This document shows, piece by piece, positions 25,612 to 37,850 of a stretch of 64,000 bases of DNA (within the stretch, counting starts at the first letter, position 1; every line of letters begins with the position of its first letter). The position numbers were made by a program, and so were the translations under genes. The notes under the pieces were generated by a model. That model saw only the letters and a list, made by a program, of their open reading frames with translations. It ran no database searches and had not been told where the DNA came from. Source of the stretch: Pyrococcus horikoshii OT3 (lineage in GTDB: Archaea > Methanobacteriota_B > Thermococci > Thermococcales > Thermococcaceae); contig NC_000961.1 of NCBI RefSeq assembly GCF_000011105.1, positions 1,412,662-1,476,661 on the forward strand, given 5' to 3'.

Positions 25612-25889
25612 TTCTGTTTCACCAGAGCTTTTCTGATTGCCATCTTGAAATCCTCAACAGAAAGGTAGGGCATCTCAACGTCATCCCTACCCGAGAAAAA
25701 TTCCTCTACTTTTTCTTCAAGTTTAGAGATTTCACCACCCCTTAGAGCTTTCTCAAGGTCATTTACAATATCCTCAGGGTAAATAAAGAAGTCACCTGAA
25801 ATTTTTACATCCTTGGCAATACCATTCTCCTCTTCAATCTCTACCCTAATAAGACCCTTCTTCGCCTTATGCTCTCCGACTAGTCTCAT
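25608..25889 (-). CDS. LplB-like protein (lipoate-protein ligase C-terminal domain)
   Basis: 93 residues. The pattern EHKAKKGLIRVEIE ... VKISGDFFIYPEDIVNDLEKALRG resembles the C-terminal domain of lipoate-protein ligase A, which in archaea such as Thermoplasma is a separate LplB subunit. No large LplA domain is in this window. ATG 25889 (MRLVGEHK) follows GGGAGGG. Operon with the SpoIIM-like gene. The partner ligase and a target lipoyl protein would have to be elsewhere. Confidence 0.78.
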   Translation of the reverse strand: MRLVGEHKAKKGLIRVEIEEENGIAKDVKISGDFFIYPEDIVNDLEKALRGGEISKLEEKVEEFFSGRDDVEMPYLSVEDFKMAIRKALVKQK

Positions 25890-26011
25890 AAACCCTCCCA
25901 AAAATAGAGAGTTTGACTATCTAAAAAATATTTCTCCACCTAGATATGGAAACATTTGGTTTTAGAAATTGTTTTAGGTAAAACCGAGAAGACTCAACTG
26001 GGGAATGCAAG

Positions 26012-26443
26012 ATGCCCCAGTTCAAAGATATGGAAATTAGAGTCATTGGAAAAGCCGTCTCTTCCACAAAGACTCTAATAAAAGCTGGAAACTTCGAGAT
26101 TTATATCGACAAGCTTGGAGGAGAATACCCCAGCCCCTTAGACTATACGCTTGCAGCCTTAGCGGGATGCATAAACATAGTAGGTCATATGGTTGCTAAA
26201 GAAATGGGATTCGAAATAAATTCTCTTGAAATTGAAGTCAATGGAACGTTTAATCCGGCAAAGTTTAAAGGGTTTGATGGGGATAGAGCAGGATTTAAGT
26301 CAATAGAGGTCACCATAAGGGTTGACGCAAGGGTTGATGATGAGACCTTAAAAGAATGGATAAAGAGAGTTGAAGAGAGATGCCCAGTTAGCGACAACCT
26401 GATCAATGAAACTCCCACTGAAATAACCGTCAAAAAAGCTTAG
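26012..26443 (+). CDS. OsmC-like family protein
   Basis: 143 residues. OsmC/Ohr fold: SPLDYTLAALAGCINIVGHMVAKEMG carries the first cysteine on the central helix, and VEERCPVSDNL the second, the pair used by organic hydroperoxide reductases. Likely a thiol peroxidase or a related stress protein. ATG 26012. Monocistronic, upstream of lig. Confidence 0.9.
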   Translation: MPQFKDMEIRVIGKAVSSTKTLIKAGNFEIYIDKLGGEYPSPLDYTLAALAGCINIVGHMVAKEMGFEINSLEIEVNGTFNPAKFKGFDGDRAGFKSIEVTIRVDARVDDETLKEWIKRVEERCPVSDNLINETPTEITVKKA

Positions 26444-28928
<2,485 letters not shown>

Positions 28929-28932
<4 letters not shown>

Positions 28933-29936
28933 CTTGAAACCTCCTCTATTCTCAATCCTTCCCTACTTACCCTCGTTATCATTGGAATTCCACCAGCTAT
29001 CTTTATTGCCGTGGCGACTTCCCTCTGTCTCCCAGGGGCCAAGGCATACATACACCCTCCACCACCAGCACCCGTAAGTTTTGCCCCAATTGCACCAGCC
29101 GTTCTAGCAGCGTAAACTAACTCACCAAGCTTCTTCGTAGACACCCCCAAAGCATCTAAAAGCCCATGATTTATGTTCATTAACTCTCCAAGCTTAGTAA
29201 GCTTCTCCTCTTCATCGAGCTTTGAAAGTATTATCTCCTTGGCCTTATCCACTAATTTTCCCATTGCCTCCAATATAGGCTCCACAAGTTCGGGCATTTC
29301 CTCGTACCTTTTCCTTACCATTGCCACTAATTCTTTAGTTGAACCAGTAGAGCCGGTGTAACCAACGACTATGGGAAGCTCCATGAATGGGAGAGGCTCA
29401 AACTTTCCTTGCTTATAATAGAGGAAGCCTCCCACTGCAGAAACTGTAGGATCAATGCCACTTGAAGCTCCCTGCACTAGAAGTTCAACTTTATGCCCAA
29501 GCTTTGCTATTTCCTCCTTACTCAATTCAAGGCCAAGTAACCTAGAGACCGCACCAATTGTAGCAACTGCAACCGCTGCTGAGGAACCCAATCCGGCCCC
29601 AACTGGAATTTGAGAGGTTATTGAAACGTCAATACCAACCCTCTTATCAGACTCCTCCAGGGCAAGTTCTATGGCATACCTCACATAGCTCAAAACTTCA
29701 GCGGCCTTTCCATAGTCTGTTTCAAAGTATATCTTATCCTCGGAAAACGAGACTATCAATCCAGGAGTTTTTATATCATGAGCTTCTATTTTTATATTAC
29801 CCGAATCATTGAATTGAGCTCTAACATATGTTCTAAGTTCTATAGCAGAAGCTATAGCCGGTTTTCCATAGACTACGCTATGTTCCCCGAAGAGTATTAC
29901 CTTTGCAGGAGCTGAAGCTAAAACGTACTTAACCAT
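28929..29936 (-). CDS. mvk: Mevalonate kinase
   Basis: 335 residues, GHMP kinase. ATP-binding [16 protein letters not shown] (about 105-120), catalytic Asp in [13 protein letters not shown], and motif 3 [14 protein letters not shown]. Phosphorylates mevalonate for isoprenoid ether lipids. ATG 29936 with GAT-rich leader GGGGTGAGATCCT. Directly upstream of ipk. Confidence 0.97.
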
Positions 29937-29966
29937 AGGATCTCACCCCGCAAAAAATAGCAAAGA

Positions 29967-30842
29967 CTAACGCTTCATGATTATACTCGCATAGCCAACG
30001 ATAGCGTCAGGGGATCTGCTTACCTCAAAGCTAGTTGTATAATGCAAGAGCTCCGCCTCCTTAGCTTTCATTAACCTGGAATATATTATTCCAGCACCTA
30101 CCCCTCCAGGACCACACATGGTGTGATTCATTTCCCTTATCTCGGAGAACATCCCATCTAGATCAAAATCCAGGATCCTTCTTATTATTCTCATATCCCA
30201 ATCCCTCACCATGTTTGGCAATTCCTCGGGCCTCCCCCTAAACGGTACGTATCCGTAAAAAGATCCATAATGCATGAAATCCGTGCTAGCTATGATTATT
30301 GTATCCCTCCCCAGGGAAGTGGAAGCCTCAAAGATGGATCTCCCAAGGGATCTTGAAACCTCTTCATCCTGAATTCCCAAAGTGATAGGGACTATCTTCA
30401 CTTCAACGCCAGCTTTCTCAGCTATGTATTGGATGAAGGGGAGCTGAACCTCTATTGAATGCTCGTACTTATGAGCCAGATCATCTAAATCCGCAATACC
30501 GGAGCGTTTGACTATTTCCTTAGCAAATTTAGAATCCACCTTAATGCTACCCATGGGCGTTATCCATTCTCCCTCGGGATACAGCGCTATTGGTGAGCCT
30601 AGTCCTGTATGATTAGGGCCAAATATTACGAACACCTCTGGGAGGCCATCTTCATATATTGCCTTATAAGTTCTTGAAGCGGTAAAGCCAGAAAATACGT
30701 AACCTGCATGGGGCGCAACTCCAGCTGTAATTGTTCTTTTTGTTCCCTCTTCCCCTAGATCCTTAAAGAAGCTACTAAGCATCTCAATTAGGGCATCTCC
30801 CTCAGGATAAAACTGTCCAGCAACGGCGGGATACCTTCTCAT
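29967..30842 (-). CDS. MEMO1 family protein (AmmeMemoRadiSam system protein B)
   Basis: 291 residues. MEMO family hallmarks: [39 protein letters not shown] and [12 protein letters not shown], with His residues that in homologues bind metal. The gene is often next to mevalonate genes in archaea, but its reaction is not settled. ATG 30842 (MRRYPAVAG) is preferred, with GAGGTGG five bases before it; GTG 30851 is the alternative. Confidence 0.9.
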   Translation of the reverse strand: MRRYPAVAGQFYPEGDALIEMLSSFFKDLGEEGTKRTITAGVAPHAGYVFSGFTASRTYKAIYEDGLPEVFVIFGPNHTGLGSPIALYPEGEWITPMGSIKVDSKFAKEIVKRSGIADLDDLAHKYEHSIEVQLPFIQYIAEKAGVEVKIVPITLGIQDEEVSRSLGRSIFEASTSLGRDTIIIASTDFMHYGSFYGYVPFRGRPEELPNMVRDWDMRIIRRILDFDLDGMFSEIREMNHTMCGPGGVGAGIIYSRLMKAKEAELLHYTTSFEVSRSPDAIVGYASIIMKR

Positions 30843-30874
30843 CTTTGCCACCTCATATAGGATTAAACATATAG

Positions 30875-31906
30875 CTAAAAACTCTTAGCCGAACCCGTTA
30901 ATAGTAATAATGAAGAACCTTTTACTAATCCTTTTTCCCTTGCCTTCCAGTAACCAGCAAGAGCGGTTGCCGATGTTTCTTCAATAAAGAAACCATTTCT
31001 CCTAAGCCAATGATATCCTGCCAGCGTTTCTTCTTCACCAACACTAATGCAAAAACCAGAGGTCTCCCTCAGAGCAACTTTCATTTCCTCAATTCTCGGA
31101 GGATTGGGAATTGCTATTCCGTCTGCAAGTTTGTTAACACTCTTAGATCTCTTGCATAAGCTTTCATATCCCTCGGCCTGGACTGCAACGAGGGATGGCA
31201 TTTTATTGATTTCCCCCATTTCAAGTAACTCTTTGAACCCTTTCCATATCCCTAAGAATGCCGTTCCACTCCCAACTGGAACGAATATATACCTAGGGAT
31301 TCCAATCTGCTCATATATTTCAAAGGCTATAGTCTTAGTCCCTTCCAGGAAGTAGGGGTTTAACCAATGAGATGCATAAGGAATACCTGTCCTCTCTGAG
31401 AACTTCACGGCCTCCTCATGGACTCTCATTCTATCCCCCTCAACGAAGTGCAATCTAGCGTTTACAGAATTTAATCTTGCTATCTTCTCTGGTTTTGCAT
31501 TGTAAGATAAGAACACATGAACCTTTATTCCTTCGGCCATGCCATAAGTGGCTAAACTCAATCCGGCGTTTCCAGAGCTATCAATGACTACTTCATCAAT
31601 TCCTTCTTCTTTTATCTTTGCAACTGTAACATAAGTCCCCCTATCCTTAAAGGAGCCAGTCGGTTGTAGATAGTCAAGCTTCAAATACACTTCGTCAGAG
31701 ATCTTACTTATGGGAGTGATACCTGGAGTTAATGATGGTAAAAACTTCTCATCAACAGGTAAGTAATCAATGTACCTTCTAATATCCAGAAACTTTCTTG
31801 GAGCAAAGCTATCGTACTTCCTTTTAACGAGTAAAGTCCCACCACAAGTGCATCTTAGTATAAATTTTTCTTCAAATTTCCTCCCGCATTTAGAGCAAAT
31901 TAACAT
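30875..31906 (-). CDS. Threonine synthase-like PLP enzyme
   Basis: 343 residues, fold-type II PLP enzyme. An N-terminal zinc ribbon (CSKCGRKF ... CTCGG) precedes the PLP Lys in [19 protein letters not shown] binds the PLP-substrate phosphate side and GSGTAFLG the cofactor phosphate. Family members include threonine synthase and related lyases; assignment to threonine synthase is likely but not certain, since Thermococcales carry more than one homologue. ATG 31906 after GGTGAT. Inserted between rps2 and the MEMO gene. Confidence 0.85.
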   Translation of the reverse strand: MLICSKCGRKFEEKFILRCTCGGTLLVKRKYDSFAPRKFLDIRRYIDYLPVDEKFLPSLTPGITPISKISDEVYLKLDYLQPTGSFKDRGTYVTVAKIKEEGIDEVVIDSSGNAGLSLATYGMAEGIKVHVFLSYNAKPEKIARLNSVNARLHFVEGDRMRVHEEAVKFSERTGIPYASHWLNPYFLEGTKTIAFEIYEQIGIPRYIFVPVGSGTAFLGIWKGFKELLEMGEINKMPSLVAVQAEGYESLCKRSKSVNKLADGIAIPNPPRIEEMKVALRETSGFCISVGEEETLAGYHWLRRNGFFIEETSATALAGYWKAREKGLVKGSSLLLLTGSAKSF

Positions 31907-31937
31907 TAAAATCACCGAAAGAAAAAAGAAAACAAAT

Positions 31938-32546
31938 CTACCTCCTAACGATTTTCATTTCAAATTCTTCAACTGGAATCTTGAACTCTTCCCTGCTAGA
32001 TATTTCTCCCCTGTTATAAAGTATCTCCCTTGCCAAAATCCAATATATAAGGGCTAACGCCTTTCTACCCTTATTGTTAGTCGGTATTGCAAGGTCAACG
32101 TAGCTTAAGAGGTTCTCGGTATCAACTAGAGCAACTATTGGAATCCCAATCTCTATTGCTTCTTTCATTGCCTGGTGGTCGGCCCTTGGGTCGGTTATTA
32201 TTATAACCTCCGGCTCAAAGAAGTTTTTAACGGCTGGATTTGTCATTGTCCCCGGAAGGAATCTACCTGGTATCGCCCTTGCTCCCGTAACTTCCCCAAA
32301 CTTCTTAACTGGCTTCTGACCATAAAGCCTAACGCTTACGGCCAATATGCTCTGAGGCTCGAATCTGGCTAAGAATTTCCCTGCAACTTTCAACCTTTCA
32401 TCAGTCTTCCTAACATCCAGGACGTAGAGGCCATCCTGCCTTACCCTGTAAATGAACTTCTTCATATCCTTGGTTTTCTGCTGAGTCCCTATATGCACTC
32501 CGGCCGCCAGGTATTGATCAAGGGGTACCAAATACTCATCAGCCAT
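31938..32546 (-). CDS. rps2: Ribosomal protein uS2
   Basis: 202 residues. [32 protein letters not shown] and [13 protein letters not shown] are standard uS2 segments. Component of the small subunit. ATG 32546 with GGAGGTGTGTGAT upstream; an upstream GTG is not needed. Follows the enolase-like gene by 12 nt in the minus-strand operon. Confidence 0.98.
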   Translation of the reverse strand: MADEYLVPLDQYLAAGVHIGTQQKTKDMKKFIYRVRQDGLYVLDVRKTDERLKVAGKFLARFEPQSILAVSVRLYGQKPVKKFGEVTGARAIPGRFLPGTMTNPAVKNFFEPEVIIITDPRADHQAMKEAIEIGIPIVALVDTENLLSYVDLAIPTNNKGRKALALIYWILAREILYNRGEISSREEFKIPVEEFEMKIVRR

Positions 32547-32558
32547 ATCACACACCTC

Positions 32559-33584
32559 CTACTCTTCAAACGTTATTATTCTTCCCCTTTCCCCCAATTC
32601 CTCAGCAATTCTATTCAATTCGTTTATCTTCTCAATTGAGCTCCAACTTATTAACATAGCAGGGCACCTTAAACCCAATGCAATGTGTGGAAATGTTTCA
32701 TCGGCGGGCTCGTATTTCGCCTCGGCTAAAATTGGTGTTATTTTTTCGGCCTTTACATCATTCACGAAGTTATACAAATCGGTGAGCGTTCCAAGGTTTA
32801 TAGGCTTTATTGATAATGCATTATAGTACCTCCTATCAAGTACGCTGTTAGTTCTAAAGAGGTATTCCCCATCAATGAAAACTCCATGGGTACCAGCTAT
32901 TAGCTCTAAAAAAAGTTCAGGTGGCCCTATCGGTTTTATGTATGCCACATTATAATCTTCAACCAAATTTAATACCTTCTCAATATCCATTTCTTTTTTC
33001 ATGCCAATTCCCAAGGCCACCTCAAGTCCAAGTTCAACCCCCACATCTTCGGAAGCTTTCGATAAGTTCTCAAGGTTTATCTCCTTCACAATCTCTCTGA
33101 TCTTATTGGTGGCATCTATTATATCGGTAACCTCTAGAAGGTCTTTAACTACCAGATAATAATCAAACATGTCATCCTGGGCAAAGCTCAAAACTGGAAC
33201 CGGCAATTCAGTAGCAAATGTCCCACCAATGTATGAATATAGGGGCATGTCTCTTGAATTCGCAGCAGCCTTTGCTATCGCTGTAGAAACGGCCAACGCT
33301 GTATTAGCCCCTATGTGGCTGAAATCTTCCGTTCCATCTATCTCCCAAAGGTAACTATCTATTAACTCCTGCTCCGAGGCATCAAATCCTATCAATTCTG
33401 GCCCTATTATTTCATCCACTTCACTTACCGCCCTTCTAGCCTCGGCAATATGGAGCATTGGATTGTCATCTATGGGGGAAGTGAATCTACCAAAACCCTC
33501 GTCTGTTGCAACATCTACCTCAACCGAATATTTTCCACCTCTCAATACGGCAATTCTGCCGATAATGTTTTGTATCACACTCAT
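32559..33584 (-). CDS. Enolase-like pseudoenzyme in ribosomal operon
   Basis: 341 residues, about 80-90 shorter than active enolases. Enolase similarity is clear in the N-terminal capping domain (ANTALAVSTAIAKAAA) and in SIKPINLGTLTDLYNF, equivalent to the KPNQIGTLTE Lys segment. The SHRSGET loop is replaced by AEAKYEPADET, and the region that should carry the metal-binding Glu reads YNVAYIKPIGPP. The catalytic His and acidic residues are therefore missing, and catalysis is unlikely. Active enolase genes commonly sit in this place (rpoN-rpoK-eno-rps2) in archaea, so this is probably a decayed or repurposed copy with the true enolase elsewhere. Confidence 0.85.
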   Translation of the reverse strand: MSVIQNIIGRIAVLRGGKYSVEVDVATDEGFGRFTSPIDDNPMLHIAEARRAVSEVDEIIGPELIGFDASEQELIDSYLWEIDGTEDFSHIGANTALAVSTAIAKAAANSRDMPLYSYIGGTFATELPVPVLSFAQDDMFDYYLVVKDLLEVTDIIDATNKIREIVKEINLENLSKASEDVGVELGLEVALGIGMKKEMDIEKVLNLVEDYNVAYIKPIGPPELFLELIAGTHGVFIDGEYLFRTNSVLDRRYYNALSIKPINLGTLTDLYNFVNDVKAEKITPILAEAKYEPADETFPHIALGLRCPAMLISWSSIEKINELNRIAEELGERGRIITFEE

Positions 33585-33590
33585 TATTCA

Positions 33591-33764
33591 TCAGCTCGGC
33601 CTTATTACTGTTATTGGAATTACTCCCTTTTCAAATTCCATTATAGCTGCTTCAAGAGGGGTTATTCCTTCGGGAACATCTATAAGCACTGGAGCGCCCA
33701 TGGCAATTTGAAGGGCCCTTGCACCTATAATTCTAGCCTTCTCAAACCTCGTGTACTTAAACAC
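33591..33764 (-). CDS. rpoK: RNA polymerase subunit K (Rpb6/omega)
   Basis: 57 residues, reading [20 protein letters not shown] from GTG 33764, containing the omega/Rpb6 motif [17 protein letters not shown]. It promotes RNA polymerase assembly. Strong ribosome binding site GAGGTGGTG. It lies between tRNA-Pro (21 nt upstream) and the enolase-like gene (6 nt downstream). Confidence 0.96.
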   Translation of the reverse strand: MFKYTRFEKARIIGARALQIAMGAPVLIDVPEGITPLEAAIMEFEKGVIPITVIRPS

Positions 33765-33785
33765 TCAGCACCACCTCAAGTATTT

Positions 33786-33862
33786 TGGTGGGGCCGCCGG
33801 GATTTGAACCCGGGTCTCCGGCGCCCCAGGCCGGGAGGATAGCCAAGCTACCCCACGGCCCC
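33786..33862 (-). tRNA. tRNA-Pro (GGG)
   Basis: 77 nt including an encoded CCA (33788-33786). Acceptor GGGGCCG (33862-33856) pairs with CGGCCCC; T arm CCGGGTTCAAATCCCGG; anticodon stem CCGGC/GCCGG with loop CTGGGGC gives anticodon GGG. It stands between rpoN and rpoK on their strand. Confidence 0.97.
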
Positions 33863-33885
33863 ACTTAAACAGAGAAAGGATGTTT

Positions 33886-34083
33886 TTAATAGACCTTATA
33901 ATGCATTATGTCATCAATAAGCTCAACGTGACTAAGTAACATTCTTCTGCAGCAATACCTCTCTAAACCAAGATCATCCAACACCTTTTCTGGATCTTCC
34001 CCGGCCTCTACCCTTCTCTTAAACTCATAATACTTATCCCCAATGACTTTCCCACATGTGAAACATCTGACTGGAATTATCAA
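33886..34083 (-). CDS. rpoN: RNA polymerase subunit N (Rpb10)
   Basis: 65 residues, starting [18 protein letters not shown]; the paired cysteines CFTC and YCC(RR) bind zinc as in Rpb10. The start is TTG 34083 after GGGTGGGTCCC; a longer reading upstream reaches into rps9 and is not supported. Located between rps9 and tRNA-Pro. Confidence 0.96.
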
Positions 34084-34141
34084 GGGACCCACCCCACTTG
34101 TCTTCGATAATAAAAAAGTTTTTAAAATTAACGGAATATAT

Positions 34142-34549
34142 TCAACGATAACTCTTTTGTCTCTTAGCCCTTGGACCCTTAGTTGACCTATTTGGCTTGT
34201 GGGGCTCTGTTCTTCTTGGATCTCCGACCAACATTGTTCTATCATACTTGATGAACTTTTCCTTAAGGTTCATGTCTCCAGTCCATTCTACTAACGCTCT
34301 TGCTATCGCTATCCTTGCGGCCTCCGCTTGACCCATGAAGCCTCCTCCTTGAACCTTCACATCAATGTCAACGCTATTCCAAATTTCCTCCCCGGCCAAG
34401 ATGAGAGGTTCGAGGATCGTAAATCTTGCTATCTCTGGCTCTATTATCTCCACCGGCTTTCCATTGATTCTAACCCTTCCCCTTCCTTCCCTAATGACGG
34501 CCCTAGCGATTGCAGTTTTTCTCTTTCCAGTAGTTTGAATGATCCTCAT
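34142..34549 (-). CDS. rps9: Ribosomal protein uS9
   Basis: 135 residues, ending in the typical [12 protein letters not shown] tail that reaches the P-site t[20 protein letters not shown] at the N-terminus is diagnostic. Follows rpl13 by 10 nt. Confidence 0.98.
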   Translation of the reverse strand: MRIIQTTGKRKTAIARAVIREGRGRVRINGKPVEIIEPEIARFTILEPLILAGEEIWNSVDIDVKVQGGGFMGQAEAARIAIARALVEWTGDMNLKEKFIKYDRTMLVGDPRRTEPHKPNRSTKGPRAKRQKSYR

Positions 34550-34559
34550 CTATATCACC

Positions 34560-34988
34560 TCAGAACTTCCCTCCTAAGAACTTAGCAACCTCACCAACGG
34601 TTACATACTTAGGTCTCGATAACCTTGAAACGTGAGCCTCTACAATTGTTTCAAGTTGCTTATCTTGAAACTCTTTAGGAATGCCAACGTAAACCTTCAG
34701 TCTCCTGAAGGCCTTCCTTCCGCGATCTGTCTTCCAAGGAAGCATCCCTCTGATGGTTCTTCTAACTATTTCGTCACTTCTCTTGGGATAAAATGGACCT
34801 CTCCTGGGATTAGTTAGCGTTCTAAGTCCAGTTCTTTGCTTATATTTGCTGAATATAACCTCCCTATTCCCTGTAATTACTGCCTTTTCAGCATTTACTA
34901 TTACGACTTCCTCACCTTCAAGAAGCATCTTTGCAACTCTTGAAGCAAGCCTCCCAAGTATGAGTCCATCAGCATTAATAATCCTCAT
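34560..34988 (-). CDS. rpl13: Ribosomal protein uL13
   Basis: 142 residues with [15 protein letters not shown] and [18 protein letters not shown], conserved uL13 segments. Large subunit. Six nt downstream of rpl18e. Confidence 0.98.
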   Translation of the reverse strand: MRIINADGLILGRLASRVAKMLLEGEEVVIVNAEKAVITGNREVIFSKYKQRTGLRTLTNPRRGPFYPKRSDEIVRRTIRGMLPWKTDRGRKAFRRLKVYVGIPKEFQDKQLETIVEAHVSRLSRPKYVTVGEVAKFLGGKF

Positions 34989-34994
34989 AACTCA

Positions 34995-35357
34995 TCACTC
35001 CATTATAATCACTCCACTACCTTTGGGATTCCTCTCAATGAGTTCCTCAATCGTTATTGCTTCTCCACCAGCCTCGGTTATCTTCTTCCTAGCAGTTTCA
35101 CTGAATTTCCATGCTGCAACGATGACCTTCTTCTCTAACTTGCCAGCTCCGAGAACACTTCCTGGGACAACTATCATATCTCCATCCTTAGCGTATCTGT
35201 TGATTTTACTGACGTTCACCTCTGCCCTCTGCCTTCTGGGTCTTTCGAGCCTCCAAGCTAAGTCTTTCCAGATCTTTACGCCTTCTTCATTAGATTTTTT
35301 CTTAAGGAAACGAATGAGCCTTCTAAGGTTTGGATCAGTTGGACCAGTCCTCTTCAT
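34995..35357 (-). CDS. rpl18e: Ribosomal protein eL18
   Basis: 120 residues, archaeal/eukaryal eL18: [46 protein letters not shown]. First protein gene after tRNA-Leu in the cluster. GGGGGAAT precedes ATG 35357. Confidence 0.98.
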   Translation of the reverse strand: MKRTGPTDPNLRRLIRFLKKKSNEEGVKIWKDLAWRLERPRRQRAEVNVSKINRYAKDGDMIVVPGSVLGAGKLEKKVIVAAWKFSETARKKITEAGGEAITIEELIERNPKGSGVIIME

Positions 35358-35419
35358 GAAAGCATTCCCCCTTCTTGCAGTTAAATTCTCGCTGGAGACA
35401 AGATAATTAATGTAAATTT

Positions 35420-35507
35420 TGGTGCGGGGGCGGGGATTTGAACCCCGGAACCCCTACGGGACGGGACCCTAAATCCCGCGCCTTTGACCAGGCTCGGCAA
35501 CCCCCGC
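35420..35507 (-). tRNA. tRNA-Leu (UAG)
   Basis: 88 nt with encoded CCA (35422-35420). Class II tRNA with long variable arm (GTCCCGTAGGGGT). Acceptor GCGGGGG (35507-35501) pairs with CCCCCGC; anticodon stem CGGGA/TCCCG, loop TTTAGGG, anticodon UAG. Its 5' end is only 5 nt after the rpoD stop codon, so it is probably released from the operon transcript by RNase P. Confidence 0.97.
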
Positions 35508-35512
35508 TCAAT

Positions 35513-36292
35513 TCAACCAGCTAATCTTTGAAGCTCATTTATAAATCTATCGGCCTTCCTCATTAGTATTCTAAGCGCTATCTTGACTATTTCCTCAACG
35601 GGCAACTCTCCATTAGTCTCAACAACAAATACGTAAGTATCTGGCACTATTTCTTCCCAAATTTCCTTCCCTTCATATTCCTCAAACTCCTTGGGAATAT
35701 AAAATGGCTTTATAGTTTCGACTATTACCTCCTCTTCATTCTCCTTAGTAGGTAGACCCCTCTTTTTAGCTAGCTTTGCTAATTTTTCCCACCCATTAAT
35801 CTTTTTGCTTATATGAACCCTCGTAAAGTATTTATAATATGTGAAGCCAGGCTGCCATTTTGCATGATCCTTTCCCCTTCCAAGTTTTGCATATGCATTA
35901 AAAACCAGCCTTTGACCCTTGGCTAATTTTACGATTGGAATATCAGGAGTGACTGGCTTCACATCGGGGTCATCACTTTTTAGATCTCCTGAATACACAA
36001 TCCCAGGGCCTTCAGCCTCCAGTGAAAGTGTCACAGTGTAATCATCAAGCTCCAATGCATCTAACTCAAACCTATCTGTAGGTGTCTTTAATGGGATCAT
36101 TGCAAGCCTGTGCGCAATTATTTCATCAAACAATGCGGAGTCATTTTCATAGAATTCGACTTCATCAACGGCAAACGTCGGAACTTCACCCAATATCGTT
36201 CTCCTGAGAGCATTTGCAAAAGCGACACTAACACCTTCCAGGATAAAGGTTATTGAATCCTCAGTCTTTTTTAGAATTTTAATCTTAACCAT
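35513..36292 (-). CDS. rpoD: RNA polymerase subunit D (Rpb3/alpha-like)
   Basis: 259 residues; [25 protein letters not shown] and [11 protein letters not shown] are the alpha/Rpb3 dimerisation segments. In several archaea domain 3 carries a 4Fe-4S cluster; here the protein contains no cysteine, so the cluster is absent. ATG 36292 is used because GGAGG lies 8 nt before it; an ATG 6 nt upstream is too close and farther starts lie in rps11. Follows rps11 by 32 nt. Confidence 0.97.
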   Translation of the reverse strand: MVKIKILKKTEDSITFILEGVSVAFANALRRTILGEVPTFAVDEVEFYENDSALFDEIIAHRLAMIPLKTPTDRFELDALELDDYTVTLSLEAEGPGIVYSGDLKSDDPDVKPVTPDIPIVKLAKGQRLVFNAYAKLGRGKDHAKWQPGFTYYKYFTRVHISKKINGWEKLAKLAKKRGLPTKENEEEVIVETIKPFYIPKEFEEYEGKEIWEEIVPDTYVFVVETNGELPVEEIVKIALRILMRKADRFINELQRLAG

Positions 36293-36324
36293 TTCCATTT
36301 CCTCCAAAATGGGAAAATGAAGAG

Positions 36325-36738
36325 TCAAACACGCCTTCCTCTCCTTCCACCCTTGGGCCTAGTTCCATCGTGTGGAATTGGAGTAACGTCCTCAACCCTT
36401 CCTATTTTAAGTCCTGCCCTAGCCAAGGCCCTAATTGCAGCCTGTGCACCTGGCCCAGGAGTTTTGCTTTTGCTTCCTCCTGGGGCCCTCACCCTAATGT
36501 GAACACCGACAATTCCCTTTTCCAATGCTTCTTCTGCTGCTCTCCTAGCAGCAAGCATTGCTGCATAGGGGGAAGGCTCATCCCTGTCAGCTTTAACTAC
36601 CATACCACCGCTCCATCTGCTTATCGTTTCCGCACCGGTGATATCAGTAATGTGAATAATGGTGTTATTGTAGCTTGAGTATATATGGGCTATACCCCAC
36701 TTCTCCTTTTTCTTTATGTTAACTTGTTCCTCGCTCAT
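36325..36738 (-). CDS. rps11: Ribosomal protein uS11
   Basis: 137 residues; [19 protein letters not shown] and [23 protein letters not shown] tail are diagnostic. Small subunit platform. ATG start overlaps the rps4 stop by 4 bp. Confidence 0.98.
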
Positions 36739-37277
36739 GCCTCACCACCCTGCTTAGCCTTCTCGATCATCATCCTCTCTGGATGTTGGGGATTAGCAAA
36801 TGGCGATGTTCTCGCATAGGTTATCTTATCTTCCTCCTCCTTTAGAACTAGATAACTTGGTGACCTTATTATCTGACCGTTAACTTCTATGTGACCGTGA
36901 ACTATCAACTGCCTAGCCTGCCTCATCGTCCTTGCAAGGCCCTTCTTGTAAACTATAGTTTGAAGTCTCCTCTCAAGGATATCCTCAACTGTCAAAGACA
37001 GTACATCGTCAAGAACAGCATCCTCTGGAAGCAGACCAAGTCTCTTTAGTCTAGACAAAAGTTGCTCTCTCTCAATCTCAGCTTGCTTACCTCTTGCAGC
37101 GAGCAACCTTCTAGCCCTTCTCCTGAAGTTCTTAAGCTGAGTCTCATGCTTCCAGAGCTCCTTCTTGTTCTTTAGTTCATACTTATCCATAAGAACTCTT
37201 TCTCTATCAAGTCTCTCCTTAATCCAGGGATGTGGCGGGGTTTCATACTTCTTCCTCTGCCTCTTAGGATCGCCCAT
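36735..37277 (-). CDS. rps4: Ribosomal protein uS4
   Basis: 180 residues, archaeal uS4 (S9e type). The S4 RNA-binding domain is at about 105-160 ([38 protein letters not shown]). Initiates 30S assembly. Ten nt after rps13. Confidence 0.98.
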   Translation of the reverse strand: MGDPKRQRKKYETPPHPWIKERLDRERVLMDKYELKNKKELWKHETQLKNFRRRARRLLAARGKQAEIEREQLLSRLKRLGLLPEDAVLDDVLSLTVEDILERRLQTIVYKKGLARTMRQARQLIVHGHIEVNGQIIRSPSYLVLKEEEDKITYARTSPFANPQHPERMMIEKAKQGGEA

Positions 37278-37287
37278 TCATACCACC

Positions 37288-37734
37288 TCACTTCTTCTTC
37301 TTGCTCACGCCAACGGTTTGACCTCTCCTAAAGTTGGATCTAGTTCTCTGACCCCTAACAGGTAGGCCAAGCTCATGCCTTATACCTCTGTAAGCCCTTA
37401 TCCTCCTAAGTCTCATTATATCTTCTCTTATAGCCATGTCAAGCTTTGCCGTAATGAGGTGTAGATCCTTACCGGTTTCATAATCTTTAGGTCTGTTCAC
37501 GGCCCATCTGGGAATTCCATGGGACACTGGATCCTGGAGTATTTCCTCGATCTTCTTGACCTGCTCGTCAGTTAAGTAACCGGCTTTCATGAACGGATCC
37601 AATCCAGCTACCCTGCATACCATCGTAGCGAAATTAATGCCAACTCCTTTTATTGCAGTGAGCGCCCACCTTAATTGCTTATTTCCGTCTAAATCAACTC
37701 CCGCAACACGAACTATGTGTCTAAAGTCAACCAT
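37288..37734 (-). CDS. rps13: Ribosomal protein uS13
   Basis: 148 residues; [20 protein letters not shown] and [20 protein letters not shown] are typical uS13 segments with the basic C-terminal tail. First protein gene of the rps13-rps4-rps11-rpoD run, 29 nt after tRNA-Ser. Confidence 0.98.
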   Translation of the reverse strand: MVDFRHIVRVAGVDLDGNKQLRWALTAIKGVGINFATMVCRVAGLDPFMKAGYLTDEQVKKIEEILQDPVSHGIPRWAVNRPKDYETGKDLHLITAKLDMAIREDIMRLRRIRAYRGIRHELGLPVRGQRTRSNFRRGQTVGVSKKKK

Positions 37735-37763
37735 TTTATCCCCCTCCAGATTGAGTGAAATTC

Positions 37764-37850
37764 TGGCGCCGGGACGGGGATTTGAACCCCGGCGGGCAAA
37801 CGCCCACGGGCTCTCAAGGCCCGCGCCCTACCAGGCTAGGCTATCCCGGC
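37764..37850 (-). tRNA. tRNA-Ser (UGA)
   Basis: 87 nt with G73 and encoded CCA. Class II tRNA with long variable arm (TGGGCGTTTGCCCGC). Acceptor GCCGGGA (37850-37844) pairs with TCCCGGC; anticodon stem CGGGC/GCCCG, loop CTTGAGA, anticodon UGA. The first 15 nt are also the last codons and the TAG stop of the upstream methyltransferase gene. Confidence 0.97.
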
